From assembly GCF_900108245.1 (NCBI RefSeq), contig NZ_FNUY01000006.1:286115-350114 (forward strand): a DNA stretch of 64,000 bases, written 5' to 3'. The DNA is from Allobosea lathyri. GTDB taxonomy: Bacteria > Pseudomonadota > Alphaproteobacteria > Rhizobiales > Beijerinckiaceae. This document shows positions 19,309-28,459 of the stretch, in pieces; the stretch's first letter is position 1, and every line of letters begins with the position of its first letter. The notes beneath the pieces were generated by a model, which was given only the letters and a program-made list of their open reading frames with translations, had not been told where the DNA came from and did no database searches. The translations under genes and the position numbers were made by a program.

Positions 19309-19841
19309 CAGGTCAAGTGACAGGTCAAGTGACTGGCCAAGAGACTCGCAAAATGAAGATCGTCGAGGCCCCCGCTATCCGCGACGTCGAGGACAAGAGC
19401 GCGTTCCTGGCGCTGATGCTGGCGAGCTGGGGCTCGCACAGCATGATGCTCGGCCTCCACGTCTATGATTGCGCCGAACTCGACCTGCTCGGGGTTTTCT
19501 CTGCCGATGGCGAGGCGATGGCCTATGCCAGCTGGACCATGCGCGGCGATGTCGGTCTGCTATGCGCGTTGCATTCCGTCGCGCCGGGGCAGGGGGCGGC
19601 GATCCAGCTTCTCGAAGCGGTCAAGGCCGCCGCCAAGGCACGCGGCGCGGTCAAGCTGCGGGCGATGCTGACCAATGACAATATGCCGGGGCTCGCCTTC
19701 TACCAGAAGTTCGGCTTCCGGTTCTCGGGGCTCTATCTCGAAGCGATCGACAGCTTTCGTTCGGTGATACCGACGATCATCCGGACGGGCTATATGGGCA
19801 TCCCCGTGCGCGACGCGCTCGAACTGGAGATCGACCTTTGA
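19305..19841 (+). CDS. GNAT-family N-acetyltransferase between ruvA and ruvB
   Basis: A 178-residue protein whose C-terminal two thirds fit a GNAT fold: [20 protein letters not shown] resembles the acetyl-CoA binding loop, and [20 protein letters not shown] is the typical C-terminal strand-turn (N...A..FY.K.GF). The substrate is unknown. The GTG at 19305 overlaps the ruvA stop (GTGA) and the stop overlaps the ruvB start (TTGA), so all three are coupled. A run of three 12-base direct repeats encodes the first residues [12 protein letters not shown], so an ATG at 19353 (MKIVEAPAI) is the alternative and perhaps true start. Confidence 0.8.
   Translation: MTGQVTGQVTGQETRKMKIVEAPAIRDVEDKSAFLALMLASWGSHSMMLGLHVYDCAELDLLGVFSADGEAMAYASWTMRGDVGLLCALHSVAPGQGAAIQLLEAVKAAAKARGAVKLRAMLTNDNMPGLAFYQKFGFRFSGLYLEAIDSFRSVIPTIIRTGYMGIPVRDALELEIDL
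19307..19342 (+). repeat. Triple 12-base tandem repeat at the ruvA/acetyltransferase junction
   Basis: TGACAGGTCAAG, TGACAGGTCAAG and TGACTGGCCAAG follow each other. The first copy contains the end of the ruvA stop codon, so replication slippage here would change the N-terminus or spacing of the downstream gene. Confidence 0.85.
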
Positions 19842-20881
19842 GCGAGCCCCGCCGCCTTGTGACGCCAGAGCGTCGCGACGACGACAGCGAGACTTCGCTG
19901 CGGCCGCTTTCGCTCGGCGATTTCACCGGCCAGGCGGCCGCGCGGGCCAATCTCCAGGTGTTCATCAACGCGGCCAAGACGCGCGGCGATGCGCTCGACC
20001 ATGTCCTTTTCGTCGGGCCGCCAGGTCTCGGCAAGACGACGCTGGCGCAGATCGTGGCCCGCGAGCTCGGGGTGAATTTCCGCTCGACCTCGGGTCCCGT
20101 CATCGCCAAGGCCGGCGATCTCGCGGCGCAACTGACCAATCTCGAAGAGCGCGACGTGCTCTTCATCGACGAGATCCACCGGCTCAACCCGGCGGTGGAG
20201 GAAATCCTCTATCCGGCGATGGAGGATTATCAGCTCGACCTGATCATCGGCGAAGGACCGGCCGCGCGCTCGGTCAAGATCGACCTGCCGAAATTTACGC
20301 TGGTCGGCGCGACGACGCGGGCCGGGCTGCTGACGACGCCGCTGCGCGACCGTTTCGGCATCCCCATTCGCCTGCAATTCTACACGGTCGAGGAGTTGCA
20401 GAGCATCGTGTCGCGCGGCGCCCGCGTGCTCGGTATCGGCATGTCCGATGACGGCGCCAACGAGATCGCGCGGCGCTCCCGAGGGACACCGCGAATCGCG
20501 GGCAGGTTGCTCCGGCGCGTGCGCGATTTCGCCATCGTCGACGGCGATCCGGTCGTGACGCGCGCGGTCGCCGACAAGGCGCTCAGCCTGCTCGATGTCG
20601 ACGCCATCGGCCTCGACCAGATGGACCGGCGCTACCTCACCACCGTGGCGATCAATTTCGGCGGTGGGCCTGTCGGGATCGAGACCATCGCGGCTTCGCT
20701 GTCGGAGCCGCGCGATGCCATCGAGGAGATCATCGAGCCCTTCCTGCTCCAGCAGGGTTTTATCCAGCGCACCCCGCGCGGACGGCTGCTGACGCCACAC
20801 GCGTTCAGGCATCTCGGCATGCCCGAACCAAGCCGCGAGGTGGCGCAGTTCGGCCTGTTCGGGGATGGCGAGGAGGAGTGA
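19838..20881 (+). CDS. ruvB: Holliday junction branch migration ATPase RuvB
   Basis: A 347-residue AAA+ motor that drives branch migration with RuvA. Walker A is [12 protein letters not shown], the next conserved stretch is [15 protein letters not shown], Walker B is [10 protein letters not shown], and the sensor/arginine region includes [19 protein letters not shown]. The C-terminal winged-helix domain ends with [20 protein letters not shown]. Translation most likely starts at a TTG overlapping the stop of the acetyltransferase gene, in line with the conserved [10 protein letters not shown] start of alphaproteobacterial RuvB. Confidence 0.97.
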   Translation: MSEPRRLVTPERRDDDSETSLRPLSLGDFTGQAAARANLQVFINAAKTRGDALDHVLFVGPPGLGKTTLAQIVARELGVNFRSTSGPVIAKAGDLAAQLTNLEERDVLFIDEIHRLNPAVEEILYPAMEDYQLDLIIGEGPAARSVKIDLPKFTLVGATTRAGLLTTPLRDRFGIPIRLQFYTVEELQSIVSRGARVLGIGMSDDGANEIARRSRGTPRIAGRLLRRVRDFAIVDGDPVVTRAVADKALSLLDVDAIGLDQMDRRYLTTVAINFGGGPVGIETIAASLSEPRDAIEEIIEPFLLQQGFIQRTPRGRLLTPHAFRHLGMPEPSREVAQFGLFGDGEEE

Positions 20882-21029
20882 TGCTTGGGCCCGGCAGCAG
20901 GACTACGCCGCGCTGATGGGGAGTTGAGCATGATCCGGGTCGCCAAGCGATCGCGCCGTGCGCGAGGCGCTGGCAAAGCCCTGGCTCCATAAAGATGCCC
21001 TGCAAGCGCCAGGGACCGCTGTTTCACTC

Positions 21030-21160
21030 GGAAACGCACCGTCATTCCCGGGCGTAGCGAAGCGGAGACCCGGGATCCATCGGAGGGCTGGACGGCGCCC
21101 TCCGATGGATCCCGGATCTGCGCGGCTTTGCCGCTTGTCCGGGATGACGGCGCGTTTCCG
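21030..21160. repeat. Palindromic repeat family C, copy 1
   Basis: Nested arms GGAAACGCACCGTCATTCCC ... GTCCGGGATGACGGCGCGTTTCC, with a central pair GGGATCCATCGGAGGG / CCCTCCGATGGATCCC. The copy lies in the otherwise empty 330-base gap after ruvB. Related copies are at 34697, 45001, 48634 and 63646. Confidence 0.88.
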
Positions 21161-21210
21161 AAGCAAAAGGATATGGTTGGAGCCCAGCCATGTCTCGTCG
21201 CTAGTCCTGG

Positions 21211-21717
21211 CTACCGCGCGAATTTCGAGCGATGCATGGCCGAACGCTGGCCGGCATGGTCGAGCGCGCCCGATTTTGCCGATTTGGGGTTGGGGACGGA
21301 GGCCATGCCCTTATCCGCCGTCCGGCTGGCGGGCCGCTTGGCCGGGCTCTGGCGCTGTTTCAGCGCGAGCGCCTTGCGCGCAAGGCTGCGCTGGCTCGGC
21401 TCATGTGCCTTTTCGGTGCGGCGCGTGCGTTCCGCCCCGACGCGCTTCAGCGCCGCGGTCAAGGCGTCGGCCTTGGCCTTGGTGCCGCTGTTGTCGGAGG
21501 CCGGGCGCGTCCCCTGCGGCTCGGCCTTGCGGCGCATCTCGCGCCTTTGCTGACGGGCAGTCGAGCGGGCCTTGTCGCGGCGCTCGCGCAACTGCACTGA
21601 AAGCTCCTTCAGTTCGGGATCGGTGATGCTGCCCAGGGTGAGGCGCTGCGTCCGGGCGACGAGCTGGTATTCGGTCTTGTCGAGAAGGCGCTCGATTGCC
21701 TTGGTCGATTGAGCCAT
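21211..21717 (-). CDS. Basic hypothetical protein
   Basis: A 168-residue, strongly basic protein with the first 70 residues helical and charged (MAQSTKAIERLLDKTEYQLV; later LRERRDKARSTARQQRREMR) and a low-complexity Lys/Arg/Ala tail. I recognise no enzyme motif, signal peptide or membrane span. The long frame and ATG with an AGGAAAA sequence before it support a real gene. A nucleic-acid or ribosome association would fit its charge but is a guess. Confidence 0.65.
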   Translation of the reverse strand: MAQSTKAIERLLDKTEYQLVARTQRLTLGSITDPELKELSVQLRERRDKARSTARQQRREMRRKAEPQGTRPASDNSGTKAKADALTAALKRVGAERTRRTEKAHEPSQRSLARKALALKQRQSPAKRPASRTADKGMASVPNPKSAKSGALDHAGQRSAMHRSKFAR

Positions 21718-21905
21718 GGTTTTCCTCCACTTGAACGCGTCGGTAGGGGAACCCTATCGATCCCTCCCGGTTCCCGATATCAGGCTTTCCCCGAGGTCGA
21801 GTTGCGGCTTGCCGCTCGGAGAGAAGGCGCGTTTCACCGGAAGCGCGTTTCTTGGGACGGCCGGGTGGTCATTTGACCCCGAAAGCCTCTAAAGGTCGGG
21901 GCACC

Positions 21906-21939
21906 GTCACTTGAACGCCCGAGTCACTTGAACGCCCGA
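21906..21939 (+). repeat. Perfect 17-base tandem duplication before ybgC
   Basis: GTCACTTGAACGCCCGA occurs twice without a gap, ending six bases before the ybgC ATG. The second copy creates an alternative TTG start (21928) in frame with ybgC. Confidence 0.9.
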
Positions 21940-21945
21940 ATTGAT

Positions 21946-22350
21946 ATGAGCGCCGTCCATCAGATCCCCATCCGCGTCTATTACGAGGACACCGATTTCT
22001 CCGGCGTCGTCTATCACGCCTCCTATCTGCGCTTCATGGAGCGCGGCCGCACGGAGCTGATCCGGGCGCTCGGCGTCGAGCAGCGCGAACTGTTCGATGG
22101 CGACACCGCGCTCGGTTTTGCCGTCCGGAAGATGAGCATCGACTTCCTCAGGCCGGCCGTGATGGACGATCTGCTGACGGTGGAGACGCGGTCCGTGGCG
22201 GCGCGCGGGGCGACCATGGATGTCGAGCAGCGCGTGCTGCGCGGCGAGGAGGTGCTGATTACGGCGCAGGTGCTCGTGGCCTGCGTCGGGGGCGGGCGGG
22301 CGCGGCGAATTCCCGATGGGCTGCGGCAGCGGCTGTTGCTGGAAGACTGA
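21946..22350 (+). CDS. ybgC: YbgC-family acyl-CoA thioesterase of the Tol-Pal cluster
   Basis: A 134-residue hotdog-fold thioesterase. The catalytic motif VYYEDTDFSGVVYHASYLRF is at the N-terminus (Asp in EDTD), followed by ERGRTELIRALG and a typical C-terminal half. YbgC proteins hydrolyse acyl-CoA or acyl-ACP thioesters and are thought to serve phospholipid or envelope metabolism; the gene normally heads the tol-pal operon. Here a TetR regulator gene and a DUF2852 gene stand between it and tolQ. The ATG at 21946 is preferred over a TTG six codons earlier that lies in a tandem duplication. Confidence 0.92.
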   Translation: MSAVHQIPIRVYYEDTDFSGVVYHASYLRFMERGRTELIRALGVEQRELFDGDTALGFAVRKMSIDFLRPAVMDDLLTVETRSVAARGATMDVEQRVLRGEEVLITAQVLVACVGGGRARRIPDGLRQRLLLED

Positions 22351-22422
22351 AGGCCGGTCGGCGCGCATCGGGCCAGCGCGCCACTGTCGACGATCGCGCG
22401 GCGCCATGTTAGCGCTCGACAC

Positions 22423-23073
22423 ATGAGCTGGAAACGCGACAAGCCCGATCAGCCGCCACGCGGCTATCACCACGGCAATCTCAAGGAAGAGCTGGTGCGC
22501 GCCGCGCTCGGGCTGATCGGCGAGAAGGGCCCCAACGGTTTCACCTTTGCCGAGGCCGCGCGGCTTGCCGGCGTCAGCCCTGCCGCGCCCTATCGGCATT
22601 TTCGCGACCGGGACGATTTGCTGGCCGATGTCGCGACGCGCGGCTTCCTGGTGTTCGAGGCCGCGCTCACACGTGCCTGGGACCAGGGCAGGCCCGAGCC
22701 CGAAGCCGCCTTCCATCGTCTGGGGCGGGCCTATCTCGCCTTTGCCCATGACGAGCCGGCCTACTATTCGGCGATGTTCGAGGCCGGCGTGTCGCTCGAT
22801 GTGAGCCCGGAGCTTCGCAGTGCGGCCGATCGCGCCTTTCTGGTGTTGCGCACGGCGTCGGAGGCTCTGATCGCCAAGCTGCCCGCCGGGAAACGCCCGC
22901 CCTCGCTGATGATGGCGCTGCATGTCTGGTCGATGTCGCATGGGGTCGCCGCCCTGTTCGGCCGCGCCGATGGCGGCAGGCGCCCGCTGCCGATGTCGGC
23001 GGCCGAGCTGCTGGAAGCGGGAATGCTGATTTATCTGCAGGGACTTGGCTTGGGGCCGGGTGCGAAAGACTGA
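22423..23073 (+). CDS. TetR-family transcriptional regulator
   Basis: A 216-residue regulator. The N-terminal DNA-binding domain shows helix-turn-helix residues FTFAEAARLAGVSPAAPYRH followed by FRDRDDLLADVATRGF. The C-terminal ligand and dimer domain is of the WHG type (ALHVWSMSHGVAALF). The ligand and target are unknown. A palindrome about 270 bases downstream, before the DUF2852 gene, is one candidate operator, but TetR proteins more often bind near their own promoter. Confidence 0.9.
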   Translation: MSWKRDKPDQPPRGYHHGNLKEELVRAALGLIGEKGPNGFTFAEAARLAGVSPAAPYRHFRDRDDLLADVATRGFLVFEAALTRAWDQGRPEPEAAFHRLGRAYLAFAHDEPAYYSAMFEAGVSLDVSPELRSAADRAFLVLRTASEALIAKLPAGKRPPSLMMALHVWSMSHGVAALFGRADGGRRPLPMSAAELLEAGMLIYLQGLGLGPGAKD

Positions 23074-23093
23074 CACTGCTGGAACGCCCGTCG

Positions 23094-23202
23094 AGCCCTC
23101 ATCCTGAGGAGACATTTCGCAGAAATGGCGTCTCGAAGGATGGTTCCAGTGTGCTCTGGAACACCCTTCGAGACGCCGCTGCGGCTCCTCAGGATGAGGG
23201 CT
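23094..23202. repeat. Palindromic repeat family B, copy 4
   Basis: AGCCCTCATCCTGAGGAGAC at the left end and GCTCCTCAGGATGAGGGCT at the right end, with the inner GTCTCGAAGGATGG / ACCCTTCGAGAC pair. It lies between the TetR gene and the DUF2852 promoter. Confidence 0.9.
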
Positions 23203-23310
23203 CGGTTTGCAAGGGTCTCCCAGGTTCGGCAGCCAGGTTCGGCAGCTAGGCTCGGCAGGTTCCTGTAGCCCCGCCAAATCGCCTCACTGACAAAGCCGAC
23301 GCCACCCGCC

Positions 23311-23356
23311 TTGACAAAAGTTGGAGGTGGGGCCATTTATGTAAATGTGATTTACA
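23311..23356 (+). promoter_or_regulatory. Putative promoter with TGTAAAT-GTG-ATTTACA palindrome
   Basis: TTGACA at 23311 resembles a -35 box. A perfect 7-3-7 inverted repeat follows at 23340-23356, where the transcription start should be, about 30 bases before the DUF2852 start codon. An operator overlapping the start site suggests repression; the cognate regulator is not known. Confidence 0.5.
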
Positions 23357-23384
23357 TTCACTCTTGCTCACGGTGAGGGAACCA

Positions 23385-23861
23385 ATGCCGATCGTCGCGA
23401 AACTTGACGAGTATGGAAGGGGAGCCTGGATCGCCTTTGCGGTTCTCGGCTTCATTGTCTGGTGGCCTCTGGGTCTGGCGACCCTGGCCTTTTTGTTCGG
23501 GAGTGGACGCATGGGTTGCGGATATGCCGGAGCGGACCGGTATGAGCACAGGATGAGCCGCCTGCAGGACAAGATGGAACGCCTGCGCGAGCGGATGGGC
23601 GGTCATCGGGGCGGCTTTGGCAGCGGCTTCGGTGGCGGTGGCTGGCATCGCGGGCCGTCGAGCGGCAACGCCGCTTTCGACGAGTACCGCACTGAGACGC
23701 TGCGGCGGCTCGAGGACGAGCAGCGCGAGTTCCAGGACTTCCTGGGCCGGCTGCGCATGGCCCGCGACAAGGCCGAGTTCGACCAGTTCATGGCCGACCG
23801 GCGCAGCGAGGAGGCGCCCCATCAGAACCCGCCCCAAAACCCGCCTCAGAGCCCGGCATAA
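23385..23861 (+). CDS. DUF2852 membrane protein
   Basis: A 158-residue protein with one or two membrane spans near the N-terminus (residues about 13-40, WIAFAVLGFIVWWPLGLATL), a glycine/arginine-rich linker and a helical, charged C-terminal half with a ETLRRLEDEQREFQDFLGRL stretch. This is the DUF2852 pattern seen across Hyphomicrobiales; function is unknown. The ATG preceded by GAGGGA is preferred over an earlier TTG. It has its own promoter-like region with a palindrome and a strong terminator after it, so it is probably monocistronic. Confidence 0.85.
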   Translation: MPIVAKLDEYGRGAWIAFAVLGFIVWWPLGLATLAFLFGSGRMGCGYAGADRYEHRMSRLQDKMERLRERMGGHRGGFGSGFGGGGWHRGPSSGNAAFDEYRTETLRRLEDEQREFQDFLGRLRMARDKAEFDQFMADRRSEEAPHQNPPQNPPQSPA

Positions 23862-23893
23862 CGCCGCTCTTCACGAAAAGATGAACGCATCAG

Positions 23894-23926
23894 CACCCGC
23901 CCCGGGACACCGGGGCGGGTGTTTTT
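23894..23926 (+). terminator. Rho-independent terminator after DUF2852 gene
   Basis: A 12-base perfect stem CACCCGCCCCGG / CCGGGGCGGGTG with a GACA tetraloop runs directly into TTTTT. Confidence 0.93.
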
Positions 23927-24324
23927 GCACGTGTGGGCCTACCAATCGCCCGACGTATACCGGGCATTAACCTTGCTGGAGGCTTAACTCGATCCTGAAC
24001 ATGCGTTTCGCAGGAAACCCCGTTTCGGCCCATCTTTCGCCGGATTCACAAGCGATTGACGAGAACGGCATTCCCCGGATCGCAGATCGGGCGGCGGCGT
24101 GGGTATCCCGCGACGCGTACGATGAGGCGTTGGCCTGAGCCTTATGGCGGCGACCTGCCATCGGACTTTGCCGTCGGTCTGGCCACAGGACTTGGCCATC
24201 GGCCACGGGACCTAACAATGAGGGCCGGATGTCATCCGGAACTCGAATGGAACGAGAGCATGATGTCGACCGGTAATCGGTTTGCGGATTTTGGCATCAT
24301 GCGGCGCGGCAGAAGGATGACCGG
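23927..24324 (+). other. Upstream region of the tol-pal operon
   Basis: About 400 bases without a supportable gene. It should contain the tolQ promoter. At 24258-24302 a degenerate inverted repeat GCATGATGTCGACC ... TTTTGGCATCATGC resembles family F elements. AGAAGGATGACC before the tolQ ATG is the ribosome site. Confidence 0.5.
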
Positions 24325-25035
24325 ATGAACCCCGCCGAGGTCGCGCAAGTCGCGCCACAGATCGACATGTCGTTCTGGACCCTGTTCTGGCACGCCCACA
24401 TCGTCGTCAAGCTCGTCATGATGGGTCTGCTCGGCGCCTCGATCTGGTGCTGGTCGATCATCATCGACAAGACGCTGCTCTATCGCCGCACCCGCAAGGA
24501 CATGGATGCCTTCGAGGAGGTGTTCTGGTCGGGCCGTTCGCTGGAGGAGCTTTATCGCGACCTCGCCAGCAAGCCGGTCAACGACATGGCGGCGGTGTTC
24601 GTCGCGGCGATGCGCGAGTGGAAGCGCTCCTTCGAGAATGGCGGCCGCTCGGTCGCCAGCCTGTCGCAGCGCATCGACAAGGTCCTCGACGTCACGATCC
24701 AGCGCGAGGCCGAACGGCTCGAGTCGAAACTGCTCGTGCTCTCCACCGTTGCTTCGGCTGCGCCGTTCATCGGCCTGTTCGGAACGGTCTGGGGCATCAT
24801 GAACTCCTTCACCGCCATTGCGGTGTCCAAGAACTCCTCGCTCGCCGTCGTTGCGCCGGGCATCGCGGAGGCCCTGTTTGCGACCGCGATCGGCCTGTTC
24901 GCCGCGATTCCGGCGCTGATGGCCTATAACAAGCTCCAGGCCGAGGTCGCCAAGGCCCAGAACCGGCTCGAAGCCTTCGCCGACGAGTTCTCCGCGATCC
25001 TGTCGCGGCAGATCGACGAGCGGCTGGCAGCGTAG
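24325..25035 (+). CDS. tolQ: Tol-Pal system protein TolQ
   Basis: A 236-residue MotA/ExbB-family inner-membrane protein with three spans: about 28-50, 135-160 and 175-200. The conserved SAAPFIGLFGTVWGIMNSF and ATAIGLFAAIPALMAYN stretches line the proton path. TolQ and TolR form the proton-powered stator that energises TolA for outer-membrane constriction at division. The next gene is tolR, 10 bases downstream, then tolA, tolB, pal and cpoB on the same strand. Confidence 0.97.
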   Translation: MNPAEVAQVAPQIDMSFWTLFWHAHIVVKLVMMGLLGASIWCWSIIIDKTLLYRRTRKDMDAFEEVFWSGRSLEELYRDLASKPVNDMAAVFVAAMREWKRSFENGGRSVASLSQRIDKVLDVTIQREAERLESKLLVLSTVASAAPFIGLFGTVWGIMNSFTAIAVSKNSSLAVVAPGIAEALFATAIGLFAAIPALMAYNKLQAEVAKAQNRLEAFADEFSAILSRQIDERLAA

Positions 25036-25045
25036 GGGCGGGGCC

Positions 25046-25495
25046 ATGGGAATGTCAGCAGCATCCGGCGCCAAGGCCGGGGGACGACGCGGCCGGCGCG
25101 GCCGGCGCCACGGCGCCATCGCCGAGATCAACATGACGCCGTTCATCGACGTCATGCTGGTGTTGCTGATCATCTTCATGGTCGCGGCACCGCTGATCGC
25201 GACCGGAGTACCGCTTGATCTGCCGCAGACCGGCGCCAAGCCGATCAATGTCGACCAGAAGCCCGTCACCATCGCCATCGACAGCAAGGGGCAGATCTTC
25301 CTGCAGGACCAGCCGACGCTGGAGCCGGATCTGGTGACGAAGCTGCAGGGGCTCGCCAAGCAGGGCTTCGACGAGCGCATCTATGTCCGGGGAGACCGCA
25401 TGGTCGATTACGGCCGTGTCGCCTCGGTGATGTCGACCATTACATCTGCCGGCTTCAAGCGGGTCGCGCTGGTCACCGAACCAGCGGCACGCTGA
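25046..25495 (+). CDS. tolR: Tol-Pal system protein TolR
   Basis: A 149-residue ExbD-family protein. An Arg/Gly-rich cytoplasmic head is followed by INMTPFIDVMLVLLIIFMVA, the single membrane span with the essential proton-carrying Asp (in FIDVML). The periplasmic domain follows to the end. It pairs with TolQ. The gene is directly between tolQ and tolA. Confidence 0.97.
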   Translation: MGMSAASGAKAGGRRGRRGRRHGAIAEINMTPFIDVMLVLLIIFMVAAPLIATGVPLDLPQTGAKPINVDQKPVTIAIDSKGQIFLQDQPTLEPDLVTKLQGLAKQGFDERIYVRGDRMVDYGRVASVMSTITSAGFKRVALVTEPAAR

Positions 25496-25523
25496 GGCCA
25501 GTGGAAGCAAGGGTGTTCAGGGC

Positions 25524-26729
25524 GTGAAGCTATCGACCTCCGAACCGGGCATGGTGATGTCGGCGCTCGGCCACGTGACGTTTCTCGTCGCGGGGCTGCT
25601 GGCGTTCTCTTCGCCTGCGCCTCTGCCGGAGAACGAAGAGGCCATCGCCGTCGAGGTCGTCGACCCGAGTTCGCTCAACCAGGTGACGCGCGGCGAGCGC
25701 AGCGCCGAGAAGGTCCAGGCGCAGCCGATCCAGCGCGCCGAGCGCCAGTCCGAGATCGTCGAGCGCAAGGAAGCGGGCGAGGCCAAGCAGGACACGCCGG
25801 CGCCGCCTTCACGGCCCGCCGAACTGAAGACGGCCGACGACAACGCCGCAGCCCCGCTGCCGCCCTCGCGTGCCGCGCTCCTGCCCAAGACCGAGCCGAA
25901 GCCGACGCCGCCCGAGCCGGTGAAGCAGCCGCCGCAAAAGACCGAGGCGCAGGCTCAGGCCCAGGCCGAGCAGAAGCGCGAGGAGCTGGCCAAGCTCGCC
26001 GAGGAGGCCGAACTAGCCTCGAAGGCGAAGAAGGCCGAAGAGGAGGCCAAGGCTGCCGCCAAGGCGAAGTCCGAAGCCGACGCGCAGGCCAGGCAGGAGG
26101 CCGCCGCGAAAGCGAAGGCCGAGGCGCAAGCCAAGGCTGAGGCCGCCGAAGCCGCGAAGGAAAAGGCGGAAGCCCTTGCCAAGGCGAAGGCCGAGGCTGA
26201 GGCGAAAGCCAAGATCGCCGCCGCCGCCAAGGCCAAGCAGGAAGCCGAGGCAAAGGCCAAGCGCGAGGCCGAGATCGCCAAGAACTTCAATCCCAACGAT
26301 ATCGCCAAGCTGCTCCAGTCCAAGGAGCAGGCGCAGTCGTCCGGCTCTTCGGCGCCGCAGGTCAACCGCACCGCTTCGCTCGGCACCGAGCGTGGCGCGG
26401 CGCAGAAGCTGAGCCCGTCGCTGCGGGCGCAGCTGGTCGGGATCATCCAGGACCAGCTCCTGAAGTGCTGGAACGTGCCGATAGCGCTGGCCAACGCCAA
26501 GGGCTCGGTGGTTCCCTCGGTTCGCATGAAACTGAATACGGACGGTTCGCTGGCGGCACAGCCGGGCGTGATCAATTCCTCGTCCGATCCGCTGTTCCGC
26601 GTGGCCGCCGATTCCGCCCTGACCGCAACCCGCCGCTGCGCACCTTTGCGCATCCCGGCTCAATTCGCCTCCTATTACGACGACTGGCGTGACGTCGTCG
26701 TCAATTTCGATGCAAGGGACGTGCTGTGA
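25524..26729 (+). CDS. tolA: Tol-Pal system protein TolA
   Basis: A 401-residue envelope-spanning protein. An N-terminal hydrophobic segment (about residues 10-30) anchors it in the inner membrane. The middle (about 140-255) is an Ala/Lys/Glu-rich rod of many AKA/EAK repeats expected to form a long helix across the periplasm. The C-terminal domain (about 290-401) with a [17 protein letters not shown] segment binds TolB/Pal. Translation most likely starts at GTG 25524. The stop overlaps the GTG of tolB (GTGA). Confidence 0.93.
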   Translation: MKLSTSEPGMVMSALGHVTFLVAGLLAFSSPAPLPENEEAIAVEVVDPSSLNQVTRGERSAEKVQAQPIQRAERQSEIVERKEAGEAKQDTPAPPSRPAELKTADDNAAAPLPPSRAALLPKTEPKPTPPEPVKQPPQKTEAQAQAQAEQKREELAKLAEEAELASKAKKAEEEAKAAAKAKSEADAQARQEAAAKAKAEAQAKAEAAEAAKEKAEALAKAKAEAEAKAKIAAAAKAKQEAEAKAKREAEIAKNFNPNDIAKLLQSKEQAQSSGSSAPQVNRTASLGTERGAAQKLSPSLRAQLVGIIQDQLLKCWNVPIALANAKGSVVPSVRMKLNTDGSLAAQPGVINSSSDPLFRVAADSALTATRRCAPLRIPAQFASYYDDWRDVVVNFDARDVL

Positions 26730-28102
26730 CCCAGACCGACCGCACTTTTTCGAACACTGCCGGCCTTGCGAACAGCGCCGGGATGGGCCGGGCCCTGGCC
26801 TCGCCGACACGACGCCGCCTGCTTGCGCTGAGTGGCGCTGCCCTGCTCGTTCCAGCCGCTGCCAAAGCGGAATTGGTCATCGACCTGCGCGGCGGTTCGT
26901 TCCAGCCGATGCCGATCGCCGTAGCCGATTTCGGTGGCGAAAGTGGCGTGCTGGTTTCCGGCGTCATCAGCAACAACCTGAAGCGCTCGGGCTATTTCAA
27001 CCCGATCGACAAGAGCCGGCATCCCGAAAAGAATCCGCCCTTCGATGCGGCGCCGCAGTTCGACGCCTGGAAGGCGGCGGGCGTGCAGGCGCTGGTGACG
27101 GGCCGCGTCTCGCGCGATGGCGGGCGTATCAAGGCCGAATTCCGGCTCTGGGACGTCGCCACCGGCACCCAGACCGACGGGCAGCAGTATTTCACCGACC
27201 CGAACAATGCGCGTCGCGTCGGCCACATCATCTCGGATGCGGTCTACACCAAGGTCACCGGTGTCGGCGGCTTCTTCGACACGCGCGTCGTCTTCGTCGA
27301 CGAGTCCGGGACGAAGGAAAACCGGCGCAAGCGGCTGGCGATCATGGACCAGGACGGCGCGAATGTGCGCTACCTGACCAATGGCGATGTCTCCGTGGTG
27401 ACGCCGCGCTATTCGCCGGTCTCCCAGGAGGTGACCTACATGTCGCAGCGGCTCGGCGAGCAGCCGCGCGTGCATGTGCTGAATATCGAGACCGGCCAGC
27501 GCCAGATCGTCGGCAATTTCCCCGACATGACCTCGAGCCCGCGCTTCTCGCCCAATGGCGGCAAGATCGTGCTCAGCCTGCAGCAGGGCGGCAACGCCAA
27601 TCTGTATGCGATGGATATCGGTTCGCGCACCACGACGCGCCTGACCTCGACGGGCGCGATCGACACCTCGCCGTCCTATTCGCCCGATGGCACGCAGATC
27701 GTGTTTGAGAGCGATCGCGGCGGCTCCCAGCAGCTTTATCTGATGGGTGCAGGCGGCGGGGAGGGCAAGCGGCTCTCCTTCGGGCAGGGTTCCTACTCGC
27801 AGCCTTCCTGGTCGCCGCGTGGCGATCTGATTGCCTTCACCAAGCGCACCAGCGGCGGCTTCGGCATCGGCGTGATGCGTCCCGATGGCAGCGGCGAGCG
27901 CCTGCTGACCGAAGGCTTTCACAACGAGGCGCCGAACTGGGCTCCCAACGGCCAGTATCTGATGTTCTTCCGCGATCCCGGCGGCCAGTCCGGCGGCAAG
28001 CTCTACATGGTCGACATCACCGGCCGCGTCGAACTGCCGGTGCCGACGCCGGCCTTCGCCTCGGACCCGACCTGGTCGCCGCTGCTGACCGCGGCGCGCT
28101 GA
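26726..28102 (+). CDS. tolB: Tol-Pal system periplasmic protein TolB
   Basis: A 458-residue protein with an N-terminal export signal ([20 protein letters not shown] ending near residue 48), an alpha/beta domain and a C-terminal six-bladed beta-propeller with repeats such as [31 protein letters not shown] and [12 protein letters not shown]. It binds Pal and is displaced by TolA. The double arginine in the signal could suit Tat export, though TolB usually uses Sec. The GTG start overlaps the tolA stop. A family B palindrome separates it from pal. Confidence 0.95.
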   Translation: MTQTDRTFSNTAGLANSAGMGRALASPTRRRLLALSGAALLVPAAAKAELVIDLRGGSFQPMPIAVADFGGESGVLVSGVISNNLKRSGYFNPIDKSRHPEKNPPFDAAPQFDAWKAAGVQALVTGRVSRDGGRIKAEFRLWDVATGTQTDGQQYFTDPNNARRVGHIISDAVYTKVTGVGGFFDTRVVFVDESGTKENRRKRLAIMDQDGANVRYLTNGDVSVVTPRYSPVSQEVTYMSQRLGEQPRVHVLNIETGQRQIVGNFPDMTSSPRFSPNGGKIVLSLQQGGNANLYAMDIGSRTTTRLTSTGAIDTSPSYSPDGTQIVFESDRGGSQQLYLMGAGGGEGKRLSFGQGSYSQPSWSPRGDLIAFTKRTSGGFGIGVMRPDGSGERLLTEGFHNEAPNWAPNGQYLMFFRDPGGQSGGKLYMVDITGRVELPVPTPAFASDPTWSPLLTAAR

Positions 28103-28136
28103 GGCGAGGCGAGTCTCTCGGCTTCATCCTATCCTG

Positions 28137-28252
28137 AGCCCTCATCCTGAGGAGCGGTCGAAGATCGCGTCTCGAAGGATGCTCCCCGAAGCTCCCGAGC
28201 CCGCTGGAGCATCCTTCGAGACGCCGCTGCGCGGCTCCTCAGGATGAGGGCT
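28137..28252. repeat. Palindromic repeat family B, copy 5
   Basis: AGCCCTCATCCTGAGGAGC and GCTCCTCAGGATGAGGGCT ends with the inner GTCTCGAAGGATG / CATCCTTCGAGAC pair. The copy lies between tolB and pal within the tol-pal cluster, where it could reduce or separate pal transcription. Confidence 0.92.
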
Positions 28253-28459
28253 CGCTTAGTTTGACCGTTGGGCGCGTTGCAAAGCAGCCACACCTCCCGG
28301 AAAGCCGCATTTCGCAGCATTTGGTTAACCATACGCCGCAATGCCGCCACTTCGCCTTGTTCTGGCAAGGTCTTGTTTAGGTTGACGCTTCATTGATGGC
28401 CCTCTGTGCAACGCCGTCCGTGAGCCGCGTCTCGCAAATCGATTGCCCCGGAGTTCAAA

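Noticed and set aside
16148..22350. tRNA or rRNA genes in the ruv-ybgC region or elsewhere
   Set aside because: No cloverleaf with TTCGA-type T-loops in proper spacing, and no rRNA-like block, was recognised by eye anywhere in the window.
24056..24328. Small gene upstream of tolQ
   Set aside because: No ribosome site, no recognisable motif, and it overlaps the tolQ start and a degenerate palindrome.
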